Part shown: piece after piece, positions 45,165 to 53,750 of the stretch
Numbering within the stretch: position 1 is the first letter of the stretch
How the letters are laid out: every line of letters begins with the position of its first letter
Source: a bacterium
GTDB taxonomy: Bacteria > Myxococcota > UBA727 > JAUIJE01
DNA: 64,000 nucleotides
Direction: 5' to 3'
Assembly (NCBI GenBank): GCA_030431455.1
Contig: JAUIJE010000010.1
Span: 248,001 to 312,000, forward strand
Notes under the pieces: generated by a model
Told to the model about the DNA's origin: nothing
What the model saw: the letters and a program-made list of their open reading frames with translations, nothing else
Databases searched by the model: none
Position numbers and translations under genes: made by a program

Positions 45165-46940
45165 ATGAAGCGCACCATCACTCGTCTCGTCGTCGGTTGT
45201 TGTCTTTGCGGTACCGCAACCTGGGCCGCGTGCGCCAGCGACGACGCCGGCCAAAAGCCTGACCCCGCCTCCGCGGCCGCCACCGCCCCGCCCGCGTCCC
45301 CCCCGCCCGCGGATCCAGCCTTCGCCGCCCTCGCGGACAAGACCTACCAGGCCTATCTCGAGACCCACCCGGGCCTCGGGGTCGAGCTCGGTTTGCACGC
45401 CTACGACGGCCGGGTGCCCGACGTGTCCGCGGGGGCGATCCAACGCGAGACCGCCCAGCTGCACGAGCTCGAGGCCGAGGTGGCCGCGGTCGACGCCCAG
45501 CGGCTGTCCACGATTCAGCGGGTCGAGCGCGAGGTGTTGCTCTCGGTGTTGCGCAACGCGCTCTTTCGCATCGAGGTGCTGCGGTACCCGCAACGCAATC
45601 CCATTGTGTACTCCCTGTCCCTGTCCGAGTACATCTCGCGCCCCTACGCCCCGCTCGCCGACCGGGCCCAAGCGGTGATTCAGGTGGCGAACGCCTCGCC
45701 GACATTCTTCGCCCAAGCCCAAGAGAACCTCGACGAGGTCATGCCCCGGACGTTCGTCAACATCGCCCTGCTCCAGACCAAGGGCACGGTGACGTTTGTG
45801 CGCGACGACGTGAAGCTCGCGTTCGCCGACCTCCAAGACCCCAAGCTCGCGGCCAAGCTCGCCGCCGCGCTCGACACCATGGCCAGCACCCTCGAGCAGC
45901 ACGCGACCTTCCTCGAGCAGCGCTTGGCCAAAGCCGACGACAACTACGCCCTGGGCACGGAGACCTTTCTCGGGCTCCTCAAAGTGCAGAACACCCTCGA
46001 CATCGACCTGCCCACGCTCAAGGCGGTGGCCGAGCGCGACCTCGCGCGCAACACCAAAGCGATCGAGGCCGCCGCGCGCCGGATCGACAAAGACCGGCCG
46101 GTGGCGGACGTGGTGGCCGAGGTCTTGGCCAACAAGCCCGCCGCGGACGCGGTGCTCGACGAAGCCCGGGCCCAGATGACCGAGCTGCGGGCCCACATCA
46201 AGGACAACAACATTGTGACGATCCCGTCCGATGACGTGGCCGAGGTCAAGGTCACCCCGCCCTTTTTGCGGTACAACTTCGCGTTCCTCGACGGGGCCGG
46301 CCCCTTCGAGTCCACCCCGTTGCCGAGCTTTTATTACATCACGCCCCCCGACCCGAGCTGGCCGCCCGAGAAGCAGGCCGCCTACGTGCCGGGCAAGACC
46401 GATCTGCTCGGCACCTCGATTCACGAAGTCTGGCCCGGCCACTTCCTGCACATGCTGCACAAAAAGCAGGTGCCCTCGAAGATCCTCAAGAGTTTTTGGA
46501 ACTACGCGATGGGCGAAGGCTGGGCCCACTACGTCGAGGAGATGATGGTCACCACCGGCGGCTACCACGCCGACGACCCCGCCACCCAGATCGGGATGTT
46601 GATCAACGCCCTGCTCCGCAACGTGCGGTTCTTGTCCGCCATCGGCCTGCACTGCGAGGGCATGACCGTGGCCGCGTCGGAGGCGATGTTCAAGGCGCGG
46701 GCGTTTCAGGACGACGGCAACGCCCAACAACAGGCGGTGCGCGGCACCTTCGATCCCATGTACCTGTCCTACACCTTGGGCAAACTCATGATCATGAAGC
46801 TGAAAGGGGATGTGCGGGCCGAGCAAGGGGACGCGTTCTCGGCCCAGGCCTTCCATGACCGGTTCTTGTCGTACGGGGCCGCGCCGGTGCCGGTGATCCG
46901 CCGCGCCATGCTCGGCGACGACGCCGGGCCCGCGCTGTAG
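45165..46940 (+). CDS. DUF885 secreted peptidase-like protein
   Basis: 591 residues. The signal peptide has a Cys at 23, a poor lipobox (WAAC), and an Ala/Pro linker follows to about 50. The helical DUF885 fold has the zinc-site pattern near 419-426 (SIHEVWPGHFLH, an HE-x4-GH variant) and a distal Glu near 450 (GEGWAHYVEEM), matching gluzincin-like metallopeptidases. It probably cleaves peptides at the cell surface or in the periplasm; substrates are unknown. It ends six bases before the convergent acyltransferase gene. Confidence 0.88.
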   Translation: MKRTITRLVVGCCLCGTATWAACASDDAGQKPDPASAAATAPPASPPPADPAFAALADKTYQAYLETHPGLGVELGLHAYDGRVPDVSAGAIQRETAQLHELEAEVAAVDAQRLSTIQRVEREVLLSVLRNALFRIEVLRYPQRNPIVYSLSLSEYISRPYAPLADRAQAVIQVANASPTFFAQAQENLDEVMPRTFVNIALLQTKGTVTFVRDDVKLAFADLQDPKLAAKLAAALDTMASTLEQHATFLEQRLAKADDNYALGTETFLGLLKVQNTLDIDLPTLKAVAERDLARNTKAIEAAARRIDKDRPVADVVAEVLANKPAADAVLDEARAQMTELRAHIKDNNIVTIPSDDVAEVKVTPPFLRYNFAFLDGAGPFESTPLPSFYYITPPDPSWPPEKQAAYVPGKTDLLGTSIHEVWPGHFLHMLHKKQVPSKILKSFWNYAMGEGWAHYVEEMMVTTGGYHADDPATQIGMLINALLRNVRFLSAIGLHCEGMTVAASEAMFKARAFQDDGNAQQQAVRGTFDPMYLSYTLGKLMIMKLKGDVRAEQGDAFSAQAFHDRFLSYGAAPVPVIRRAMLGDDAGPAL

Positions 46941-46946
46941 GCCCGC

Positions 46947-48938
46947 TCACTCAGCCCCCGGGGCCGGCGAAGGGCGCAACGTCTCGTCAATGAACGTCGC
47001 GTGTTCGCGGGCAAAGCCCGGGCGCAGGTGGCCGGCGTCGATGTACACCGGCCACCCCTCGTCGGTGGCGGTGGGGCACACGTCGGTGCACAACCCGGCC
47101 ACCGGATCGATCACCCGCACCCCGTGCGCGGTCGCCCACGCCACCAACGCGGCCCGGCCCACCGGATCGGTGAGGGGGCCCACCGGGACCGGCTCCTTGG
47201 CTCGCACCGCGCCCCCCGCGCCCGGCCACCAGCGCAGTGACATTTCGCCAACCAGCCGCAGGGGGTCGCCGTAGGGGGACGCGAGCACCAACACCACCTC
47301 GATGCCCGCCGCCCGCCACGCCTCCGCTCTCGCCCCCAGCGCGTCCAGCGCGTGGGCGCGCTCGACGGGATCGGACAGCTCCCGCCGCTGTCCGTTCACC
47401 ACCCGCCAGAAGCCGTGCCCGTCGTAGCCCGGGTTCCAGCGCCCCCCGATGACGATGCGCCGCACGTCTCCTTCGGCCACGAGGTCGTCGACCACGTCGT
47501 ACAAGGCCAAACACGAGGGGTGTTCTTTGTGCATCACCCCCGGCAACGGCAAACAGCCGTCGTAGGTGACCATCGCCGCGCTGTACACAGTTTGTTGCTG
47601 GCTCTCCATCAATTGCACCAGCCGCGGCGCGTAGTGCTCCATGAACGAATCCCCCACGAACACCACCCGGCCCTCGACCCCGCCCGGCCGGGTGTTGAGC
47701 CGCACCCCGCGCACCAGCTCGAACCGCCACGGCTTCAGCGGCGGCCACTCTTTGCGCGCCTCGGCCACCATCGACGCGAACCTCCCGTCGAGGCGCGGGC
47801 CCCACACGCCCCCCGCGGCGAGGCCGGAGACCCCGGTGACCGCGGCCATCACCACCAGGGCACGCACCGGCCGCCCGCCCCAGCCGCGCTTTTGCCGCGC
47901 CGGGGCCTCGACCCACCGGTGGCTGGCCGCAGCCAGCGCCCAGCTCGCCCCCAGGACCACCGCGCCCCGTCCGGGCCCGGGGGTGGTCCAAGCCGCGTCG
48001 CCGGTGCGCAACAGCGCCAGCAACGGCCAATGCCACAGATAAAGCCCGAAGCTGAGCCGCCCGAGGTGGCGCAACGGCCGGTTGTCGAGCAGCCACGAGC
48101 GCGCCGCCCCCGGCTCGGCCGCCACCACCAAGCCCGCCCCCAGCGTCGGGGCCAGCGCGAACACCCCCGGCACCGGGTCCCAGCGCTGCACCGTCCAGAA
48201 GCTGCCGACGATGAGCAGCAGGCCGGCCCCCCGCAGCCCGTGCGCGGCCATGCCCACCGGCCGGGCCGCGCTCCCCACGTGCCACGCCGCCGCCGCCCCC
48301 CCGGCCACAAACTGCCAGGCCCGCGCGGGGAGAAGAAAAAACGCCGCGTTGGGGGCGTCGATCACCCACGCGACATTGGCCCCGAAGCTGGCCAGCCCGA
48401 CGACCAGCAGCGAAAAGCCCAGCCGGCGCCCACGCCCCGCGGCCGCCCACAGCAAGAGCGGAAACAGCAAGTAGAACTGCTCTTCCACCCCCAACGACCA
48501 AAAATGCAACTGCGGCCGGAGGTGCGCCTCGGGGGCGAAGTACCCGGCCTGAAAGTACGCATAGACATTGGCGCCAAACAGCCCCGCGGCCGCGGTCTCC
48601 TCTCCCAGCCGCTGAAACTCGTGGGGGAACATCGACCACCACCCCGCGGCCAGGGTGATGGCCAACACCACCGCAGCCAGGGGCACGATGCGGCGGACCC
48701 GTCGTCGATAAAAGGCCCCCAGCGAGAACGTCCCCGCCCGCAGGTCCTGGAGCACCAACCGGGTGATGAGGTACCCGGAGATGACAAAGAAGACGTCCAC
48801 CCCCAAAAAGCCGCCCGTGAGGACGTCGGGGAACACATGGAACACGAGCACACCGAGCACCGCCACCGCCCGCAGGCCCTCGATGTCGCCCCGAAAGGCG
48901 AGCCGGGGGGCTGGCGCATCCGCGCGGGGGGAGCTCAA
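46947..48938 (-). CDS. acyltransferase-3 / SGNH fusion (OafA-like O-acetyltransferase)
   Basis: 663 residues, TTG start overlapping the stop of the upstream gene (TTGA). The N-terminal AT3 domain has about ten helices (15-385) with the typical R-G-D-I-E-G-L-R-A-V-A-V start, conserved His in FHVF, and FFVISGYLITRL. The C-terminal periplasmic SGNH domain has the Ser block VVFVGDSFMEH near 425 and the Asp-x-x-His block DAGHL near 634. Such proteins acetylate lipopolysaccharide O-antigen, peptidoglycan or exopolysaccharide. It is coupled to a CBM9-like lipoprotein, suggesting polysaccharide modification. Confidence 0.93.
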   Translation of the reverse strand: MSSPRADAPAPRLAFRGDIEGLRAVAVLGVLVFHVFPDVLTGGFLGVDVFFVISGYLITRLVLQDLRAGTFSLGAFYRRRVRRIVPLAAVVLAITLAAGWWSMFPHEFQRLGEETAAAGLFGANVYAYFQAGYFAPEAHLRPQLHFWSLGVEEQFYLLFPLLLWAAAGRGRRLGFSLLVVGLASFGANVAWVIDAPNAAFFLLPARAWQFVAGGAAAAWHVGSAARPVGMAAHGLRGAGLLLIVGSFWTVQRWDPVPGVFALAPTLGAGLVVAAEPGAARSWLLDNRPLRHLGRLSFGLYLWHWPLLALLRTGDAAWTTPGPGRGAVVLGASWALAAASHRWVEAPARQKRGWGGRPVRALVVMAAVTGVSGLAAGGVWGPRLDGRFASMVAEARKEWPPLKPWRFELVRGVRLNTRPGGVEGRVVFVGDSFMEHYAPRLVQLMESQQQTVYSAAMVTYDGCLPLPGVMHKEHPSCLALYDVVDDLVAEGDVRRIVIGGRWNPGYDGHGFWRVVNGQRRELSDPVERAHALDALGARAEAWRAAGIEVVLVLASPYGDPLRLVGEMSLRWWPGAGGAVRAKEPVPVGPLTDPVGRAALVAWATAHGVRVIDPVAGLCTDVCPTATDEGWPVYIDAGHLRPGFAREHATFIDETLRPSPAPGAE

Positions 48939-50155
48939 GGGGCGAACACCAACGTGCCGAACCGATCGAGGTTGTGAAAATCACCTGAGTAGGGGCTCGA
49001 CCAGGCCGAGGCTTCGTTCTTCACCACTTTGTCGCCCCGTCGGATGCGGTCGAGGCGGAACAGGTTGATCTTCCATTCGGTGCCGATCGCCACCGGGCCG
49101 GGGATGTCGCGAAGCTCGTCGATGGGGATGCGCCACTCGCTGATCCAACCTTTGTCCTCGTCCCCGTGTTCGTTGAGGGTGCCATCGAGGACCGCCTTGG
49201 ATGTGTAATTGACATTGTAGGAGGTGTCGAAGTTCTTGCGGCGCCCCCCTTTGAACGCGGCGTCGAAGTGGGTGTCGTTGGGCGCGGCCTGCAGCTCGAC
49301 GTATTCGTCCTTGTCCCCGTCGGCGTCGATGAAGATCTCCACCGCCTCGGACTCGTAGAGCGGGTCGTCGCGCTTGTCGTACGGGGTGTGGATGTCGTTG
49401 TCGTCACACTCGAACGCGACGTAGAGCGCGTCGTCGTCCCACAGCAGCCGGGCGTGGGTGTTGTTCTGCAGCTTGCCCCGGCCGCGGTAGGAGATGAACG
49501 GCCCGATGCGCTCGGCCCGTTGCCAGTCCGGCTCGTCGAGCTTGCCGTCGATGGTGATGGCCCCGGTCCGCTTCTTCGCCTTGACGGTGGGAAAGGCGGG
49601 GGCTCCGTCCGAGATCGCCAAGGTGCCGAGCGAGACCCGTTGCTGGTCGTCGTGTTCGCCCGCGGTGACCTCGTACCGGTCGCGTCCCTCGTAGAGCCCG
49701 ACATACAGCTGCATGGCGTCGGCGGGGTAATCCTGGGGCACCGCGACCACGAACCGGTCCTCGAGCACGTCGCCCGGCACCAAGCTGTCCGCGGCCACCA
49801 TGGGGGGCAACAGGATGTGATCGCGCCCGGCCATGCGCAGCTCGCCCCCCGGCACCAGCCCATGCACAAACACTTTGGGCCCGCGCTTGGCCGCGTCGGT
49901 CTTGGCGAAGCGCCACCACAACGTCAGCTCCGCTTGCTGGCCGCGCTTGACCGCGTCGGGGCGGACAAACCCCACCAACCCGATCTCGTCTTCAAACACA
50001 TGGTCGGCGGCGTGGCCCCCCGCGGGACCGACAAGATCCGCGGGCAGGGGCTTTTTCGCCTGTGCGCTCACGAGCGACGGCCCCGGCGTGTCCTCCTTTC
50101 GGGTACATGCCAAAAGGGTCGAAAACGCGAACAAACAGCACACCACACGTTTCAT
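48935..50155 (-). CDS. CBM9-like (DOMON-type) lipoprotein
   Basis: 406 residues from ATG 50153-50155. The lipobox is LLAC at Cys 17. An N-terminal beta domain (about 40-185) is followed by a carbohydrate-binding-module-9-like beta-sandwich (about 200-405): ITIDGKLDEPDWQRAERIGPF, ARLLWDDDALYVAFECDD, and EAVEIFIDADGDKDEYVELQAAPN. It has no catalytic residues and probably binds a glycan. The stop overlaps the start of the O-acetyltransferase gene, so the two probably act on the same surface polysaccharide. Confidence 0.87.
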   Translation of the reverse strand: MKRVVCCLFAFSTLLACTRKEDTPGPSLVSAQAKKPLPADLVGPAGGHAADHVFEDEIGLVGFVRPDAVKRGQQAELTLWWRFAKTDAAKRGPKVFVHGLVPGGELRMAGRDHILLPPMVAADSLVPGDVLEDRFVVAVPQDYPADAMQLYVGLYEGRDRYEVTAGEHDDQQRVSLGTLAISDGAPAFPTVKAKKRTGAITIDGKLDEPDWQRAERIGPFISYRGRGKLQNNTHARLLWDDDALYVAFECDDNDIHTPYDKRDDPLYESEAVEIFIDADGDKDEYVELQAAPNDTHFDAAFKGGRRKNFDTSYNVNYTSKAVLDGTLNEHGDEDKGWISEWRIPIDELRDIPGPVAIGTEWKINLFRLDRIRRGDKVVKNEASAWSSPYSGDFHNLDRFGTLVFAP

Positions 50156-50217
50156 CAGCACCTCGGGGCCCGGTTTATCGCTGTGGCGTGAGGAGCACCA
50201 CGCGCGACATAACGCAT

Positions 50218-50237
50218 TGAAAAATATCACATTTTCC
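50218..50237. promoter_or_regulatory. AT-rich dyad in the divergent CBM9 / DUF6600 promoter region
   Basis: TGAAAA (50218-50223) and TTTTCC (50232-50237) form a 5-bp inverted repeat with a short AT-rich centre. It is the only AT-rich island in the 172-bp divergent gap and probably marks the promoter/operator region of one or both genes. Its outer arms resemble those of the dyad at 1411-1431. Confidence 0.38.
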
Positions 50238-50327
50238 CGCACCCTAGACATGAATGACCCGCCCCCGCGGCACGTCTTCTCACACACCGGCCTTCGCTCC
50301 GCGAAAGCCCCACCGAAGGGACACGTC

Positions 50328-52208
50328 ATGATGGCGAACCGAACCGCAGCCCTCGTCACCTTCCTGGCCCTGGGCCTGTTGGGCGGCTGTGTCGAACGCA
50401 CCGTCTACGTCCGCGAAAACAGCGGCGCCACCGCCGCGGCCCCCACCAGCAACGCCGGCGGAGGCATGGGGTACGGCGCCGCGCCGCCCGCGTACGACGT
50501 CCAGAACGTCAATGGGTTCTATGACGCGCTGAGCCCCTACGGTCGTTGGTACCCCCACACCGTGTACGGGCAGGTTTGGGTCCCGTCGCGCAGCTACGTG
50601 CAGACCGGGTGGCGTCCGTACACGCATGGACATTGGGAGTACAGCGAATGGGGCTGGACCTGGGTCAGCTATCACCCATTTGGCTGGGCCACGTCGCACT
50701 ACGGTCGCTGGTACTACGACTCGTCGCTGGGCTGGGTCTGGGTGCCCGGCACCCGCTGGTCCCCCGCGTGGGTCACCTGGCGCACCGGGGGCGGCTATGT
50801 CGGCTGGGCCCCCATGCCCCCCGGGAGCTACTACGGCGGCACCTACGCGGTGTACGAGACCTCCTGGGTGTTCGTGTCGAGCTCGGCGATGGGCACCACC
50901 ACCATCTCCACCGTGATCGTGCGCAACGGCGGGACCTACCAACAATGTATGCGCCGCACCCGGTGGAACCGCACCACCGTGACCGTGCACGGCGATCCCA
51001 TCTACCGCGGCCCGGATCCGCGCGACGTCGAGCAAGCGGGGGCCACGATTCGGCACCGGCCCATCCGCGACATCGACGACGACCACCCGACCTCGCGTCC
51101 CCCCCGCGGGGTGACCATCGCCGGCGGCTCGCGCGGGGGCGGTGACCACGACGGCGCCGATCGCGGGGGCCGCCCCACCGGCAACACCACCGCCGGCAAC
51201 AATGGAACGGGAGGGAGCCACGACGGCACCACCCGGCCCGGCCGCGACGACGGACGCGACGGGCGCGGCACCACCCGCCCGGGCAACGACCCCGCCGACA
51301 GCCGCACCGGCCGGGGCGACGTCACCAACCCCCACACCGGGCGCGACCCCGGGCGCGGCACCACCCGGCCGACCGACGACGACCGCAGCGGCCGCGAGCC
51401 GGTCATCGACCTCACCGACCGCGCCCGGCGGGACAACGGCGTGGTCCATGACCGCCGCGACCCCGCCGACGACAACCGCCGGCCCGACCCCCGCGATGAC
51501 CGCAACACCCGTGACCCGCGCCGCGACCGCGACGACGGCCGGGGCAACGGCAACCCCGCGAGCGGGGATGACCGCCCGGGACGGGGGGTGCCCGCGGATG
51601 TGCGCGACGGCCTGCCCGACGAGGACTACTTCGAAGGGGGGCGGGACGATCGCACCCCGTCGCGCCCCACCGAAGCGGCACCGGACAATGGCATTGGACA
51701 ACGCTACCACCCGGACCTGAGCCCCCCGCGGGTCGACAACCGCATGCCGGTGGACACCACCACGCCCCCCGGCGTGGACCGCCCCGCGGCCCCCCACCAC
51801 CAGGCACCGGCGCGGCCCAACCAAGCCCAGCCCGGCAACCAGTTCCGCACCGCGCCCGGCTCGGCCACGCCCTCGTACCGGCCGCCGAGCGGGCCGTCGC
51901 GCACGCCGACCTATCAGTCGCCGGGCGCCCCGTCGCGCGCGCCGAGCTACCAAGCGCCGAGCGGCCCCTCGCGGGTCGGTCCCACCCCGCGCAACACCCC
52001 GTCGCGCACGCCGGCCTATCAGTCGCCGAGCGCGCCCTCCCGGGCCGCGCCCACCCCGCGCAACACCCCGTCGCGGGCCGCGCCCACCCCGCGCAACACC
52101 CCGTCGCGCGCAGCCCCGGCCCCCGCGCCGGCCCCGGCCCCCAAACGGTCGGCGCCGCGCAAGTCGCGCAGCAGCAAGAAGAAGGCGCGCGACAACCCCC
52201 GTCGCTGA
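50328..52208 (+). CDS. DUF6600-type lipoprotein with long disordered Arg/Asp/Pro tail
   Basis: 626 residues from ATG 50328, with GAAGGGA seven bases before it. The lipobox is LGGC at Cys 20. The N-terminal domain (about 60-225) is rich in Trp/Tyr/Gly with repeated GRWY, GHWEY, GWTWVSY, GWATSHYGRW and GWVWVP, typical of DUF6600 proteins of Myxococcota. After about 235 the protein is low-complexity: Arg/Asp/Gly/Thr to about 460, then Pro/Ser/Ala repeats such as TPRNTPSRA, ending in a basic Lys/Arg tail. It is probably an envelope-spanning structural lipoprotein. The function is unknown. Confidence 0.85.
   Translation: MMANRTAALVTFLALGLLGGCVERTVYVRENSGATAAAPTSNAGGGMGYGAAPPAYDVQNVNGFYDALSPYGRWYPHTVYGQVWVPSRSYVQTGWRPYTHGHWEYSEWGWTWVSYHPFGWATSHYGRWYYDSSLGWVWVPGTRWSPAWVTWRTGGGYVGWAPMPPGSYYGGTYAVYETSWVFVSSSAMGTTTISTVIVRNGGTYQQCMRRTRWNRTTVTVHGDPIYRGPDPRDVEQAGATIRHRPIRDIDDDHPTSRPPRGVTIAGGSRGGGDHDGADRGGRPTGNTTAGNNGTGGSHDGTTRPGRDDGRDGRGTTRPGNDPADSRTGRGDVTNPHTGRDPGRGTTRPTDDDRSGREPVIDLTDRARRDNGVVHDRRDPADDNRRPDPRDDRNTRDPRRDRDDGRGNGNPASGDDRPGRGVPADVRDGLPDEDYFEGGRDDRTPSRPTEAAPDNGIGQRYHPDLSPPRVDNRMPVDTTTPPGVDRPAAPHHQAPARPNQAQPGNQFRTAPGSATPSYRPPSGPSRTPTYQSPGAPSRAPSYQAPSGPSRVGPTPRNTPSRTPAYQSPSAPSRAAPTPRNTPSRAAPTPRNTPSRAAPAPAPAPAPKRSAPRKSRSSKKKARDNPRR
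51686..51696. repeat. palindromic CAATG-K-CATTG site
   Basis: CAATGGCATTG in the disordered tail of the DUF6600 lipoprotein, where protein-level constraint should be weak. Confidence 0.85.
51890..52115 (+). repeat. tandem degenerate repeats encoding Pro-Ser-Arg motifs
   Basis: Within the DUF6600 gene, units of about 24 bp recur, encoding TPRNTPSRA-like and YQSPSAPSR-like stretches. Several copies are identical over more than 20 bases. The unit is a likely target for copy-number change. Confidence 0.8.
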
Positions 52209-52233
52209 GTTGAGTGTTCGGCCTTGTGCCGAG

Positions 52234-52272
52234 CGGCCGCGGTTATCCTCCCAGAGACCGCGGCCGTTTTTT
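52234..52272 (+). terminator. intrinsic terminator of the DUF6600 gene
   Basis: CGGCCGCGG (52234-52242) and CCGCGGCCG (52258-52266) form a 9-bp GC stem with a 15-nt loop, followed directly by TTTTTT (52267-52272). It lies 25 bp after the DUF6600 stop and is the best rho-independent terminator in the window. Confidence 0.92.
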
Positions 52273-52292
52273 ATGGATAGCGGGCCGGGCGG

Positions 52293-52937
52293 CTAGGCCG
52301 AGCGGGCGCGGCGCGCGAACAGCTCGGTCACCGCGGTGCGCACCGCTTGGCCCCGGTGCGAAATCGCGTGCTTTTCCGTCGCCGAGAGCTCGGCCATGCG
52401 CTGGCCGGGGTGGGCCTCGGGGATGAACAGCGGGTCGTAGCCAAAGCCCCCCGCCCCGCGCAGGTCGTGCGCGATGTGGCCGCGCACCTCGCCGTACGCC
52501 TCGATGAGCTCCCCGCCGGGCAGCAGCACCGCGCAGATCGCACACGCAAAATGTGCGCCGCGGTCCTCGTCGGGTACGCCCGAGAGCTTCTCGAACAACA
52601 GCGCGTTGTTGTCGTCATCGCCCTGTCCCGCGTCGTGGTCCTGGGCGAACCGCGCGCTGCGCACCCCCGGCCCCCCGTCGAGAGCGTCGACGCACAGCCC
52701 GGAGTCGTCGGCGAGCACCGCGAACACCCGGTCCGCGAGCGGCAGCGCGGCCAACGCCCCCGCCACCCCTTGGGCCTTTTTGATCGCGTTGCCTCCGAAG
52801 GTGTCCGCGTCCTCCACCACCTCGAGGTCGATGCCCGCCTCGCGCTGGGTCATGACCGTGAAGCCCTCGGCGATGGCCGCGAGCTCTTTGGCCTTCTTGG
52901 CGTTGTTGGTGGCGAGGAGCAGAACGTCCCGGGCCAC
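52293..52937 (-). CDS. rdgB: dITP/XTP pyrophosphatase (HAM1/RdgB)
   Basis: 214 residues. The GTG start (52935-52937) lies one base after the rph stop, giving a tight pair. It hydrolyses non-canonical purine triphosphates (dITP, XTP). Family motifs are ATNNAKKAKEL at the N-terminus, LADDSGL, GFGYDPLFIP and SHRGQA near the C-terminus. The rph-rdgB order is common in bacteria. It ends the long minus-strand run that begins with the lipoproteins near 61 kb. Confidence 0.95.
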   Translation of the reverse strand: MARDVLLLATNNAKKAKELAAIAEGFTVMTQREAGIDLEVVEDADTFGGNAIKKAQGVAGALAALPLADRVFAVLADDSGLCVDALDGGPGVRSARFAQDHDAGQGDDDNNALLFEKLSGVPDEDRGAHFACAICAVLLPGGELIEAYGEVRGHIAHDLRGAGGFGYDPLFIPEAHPGQRMAELSATEKHAISHRGQAVRTAVTELFARRARSA

Positions 52938-52938
52938 G

Positions 52939-53679
52939 TCAGCGCCCCAGGGCCTGGTCTTGCAGCCGGCAAAGCTCGGCCACCGCGGCCATGCCCTGGT
53001 CGACGAGCACATCGAGGGTCTTGCGGTCCAGGGGTGCGCCCTCGGCGGTGCCTTGGATCTCGATGATCGACCCGTCCTTGCGGCCCACCAGATTGAGGTC
53101 GGTGTCGGCCTTGCTGTCCTCGACGTAACAGAGGTCGGTGCAGACCTCGCCGCCGAGCACCCCCAGCGACACCGCCGCGACCTGTCCGGTGATGATCTTG
53201 TCGATGTCCTTGGTGGCCAAAGGGCGATGAGGCTTTTTCTCGATCAAGTCCCGCACGCACAATGTCAACGCAACATAGGCCCCGGTGATGCAGGCGGTGC
53301 GCGTGCCCCCGTCGGCCTGGATCACGTCGCAGTCCACGTGAAGTTGGCGCTGGCCGAGCTTGTCGATGTTGACCACGTTGCGCAGCGAGCGCCCGATGAG
53401 GCGTTGGATCTCTTGGCTGCGCCCGTCGGGGCGGCCTTTGTCCACTTCTCGACGACGGCGCTCATGGGTCGAGGCGGGCAACATCGAGTAGCTGGCCGTG
53501 ACCCAGCCCCCGCCGGAGTCGAGCCGGAACGGCGGCACCCGGTCCTCGGCGGTGCAGCACACGAGCACGCGGGTCTGCCCGAAGCTGACCAGCACACTGC
53601 CTTTGTGATGCGCGATGTACCCGGTCTCAAACGAGATGGGGCGAAGTTGGTCGGGGGCTCGTCCGTCGGGGCGCGTCAT
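52939..53679 (-). CDS. rph: ribonuclease PH
   Basis: 246 residues, normal length. This is the phosphorolytic 3'-5' exoribonuclease that trims tRNA 3' ends. Hallmarks are the MTRPDGRAPDQLRP start, SFGQTRVLVC, the Arg-rich RSQEIQRLIGRSLR, and DCDVIQADGGTRTACITGA. Catalytic Asp and phosphate-binding Arg positions are intact. It is followed by rdgB with a one-base gap. Confidence 0.96.
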   Translation of the reverse strand: MTRPDGRAPDQLRPISFETGYIAHHKGSVLVSFGQTRVLVCCTAEDRVPPFRLDSGGGWVTASYSMLPASTHERRRREVDKGRPDGRSQEIQRLIGRSLRNVVNIDKLGQRQLHVDCDVIQADGGTRTACITGAYVALTLCVRDLIEKKPHRPLATKDIDKIITGQVAAVSLGVLGGEVCTDLCYVEDSKADTDLNLVGRKDGSIIEIQGTAEGAPLDRKTLDVLVDQGMAAVAELCRLQDQALGR

Positions 53680-53750
53680 GTTGGTGTTCCTCCGCGCACT
53701 GCTCTGGCCACCGGGCCCCGGTTCGTCAACCGGTTCCGCCGAGGCGGCGT

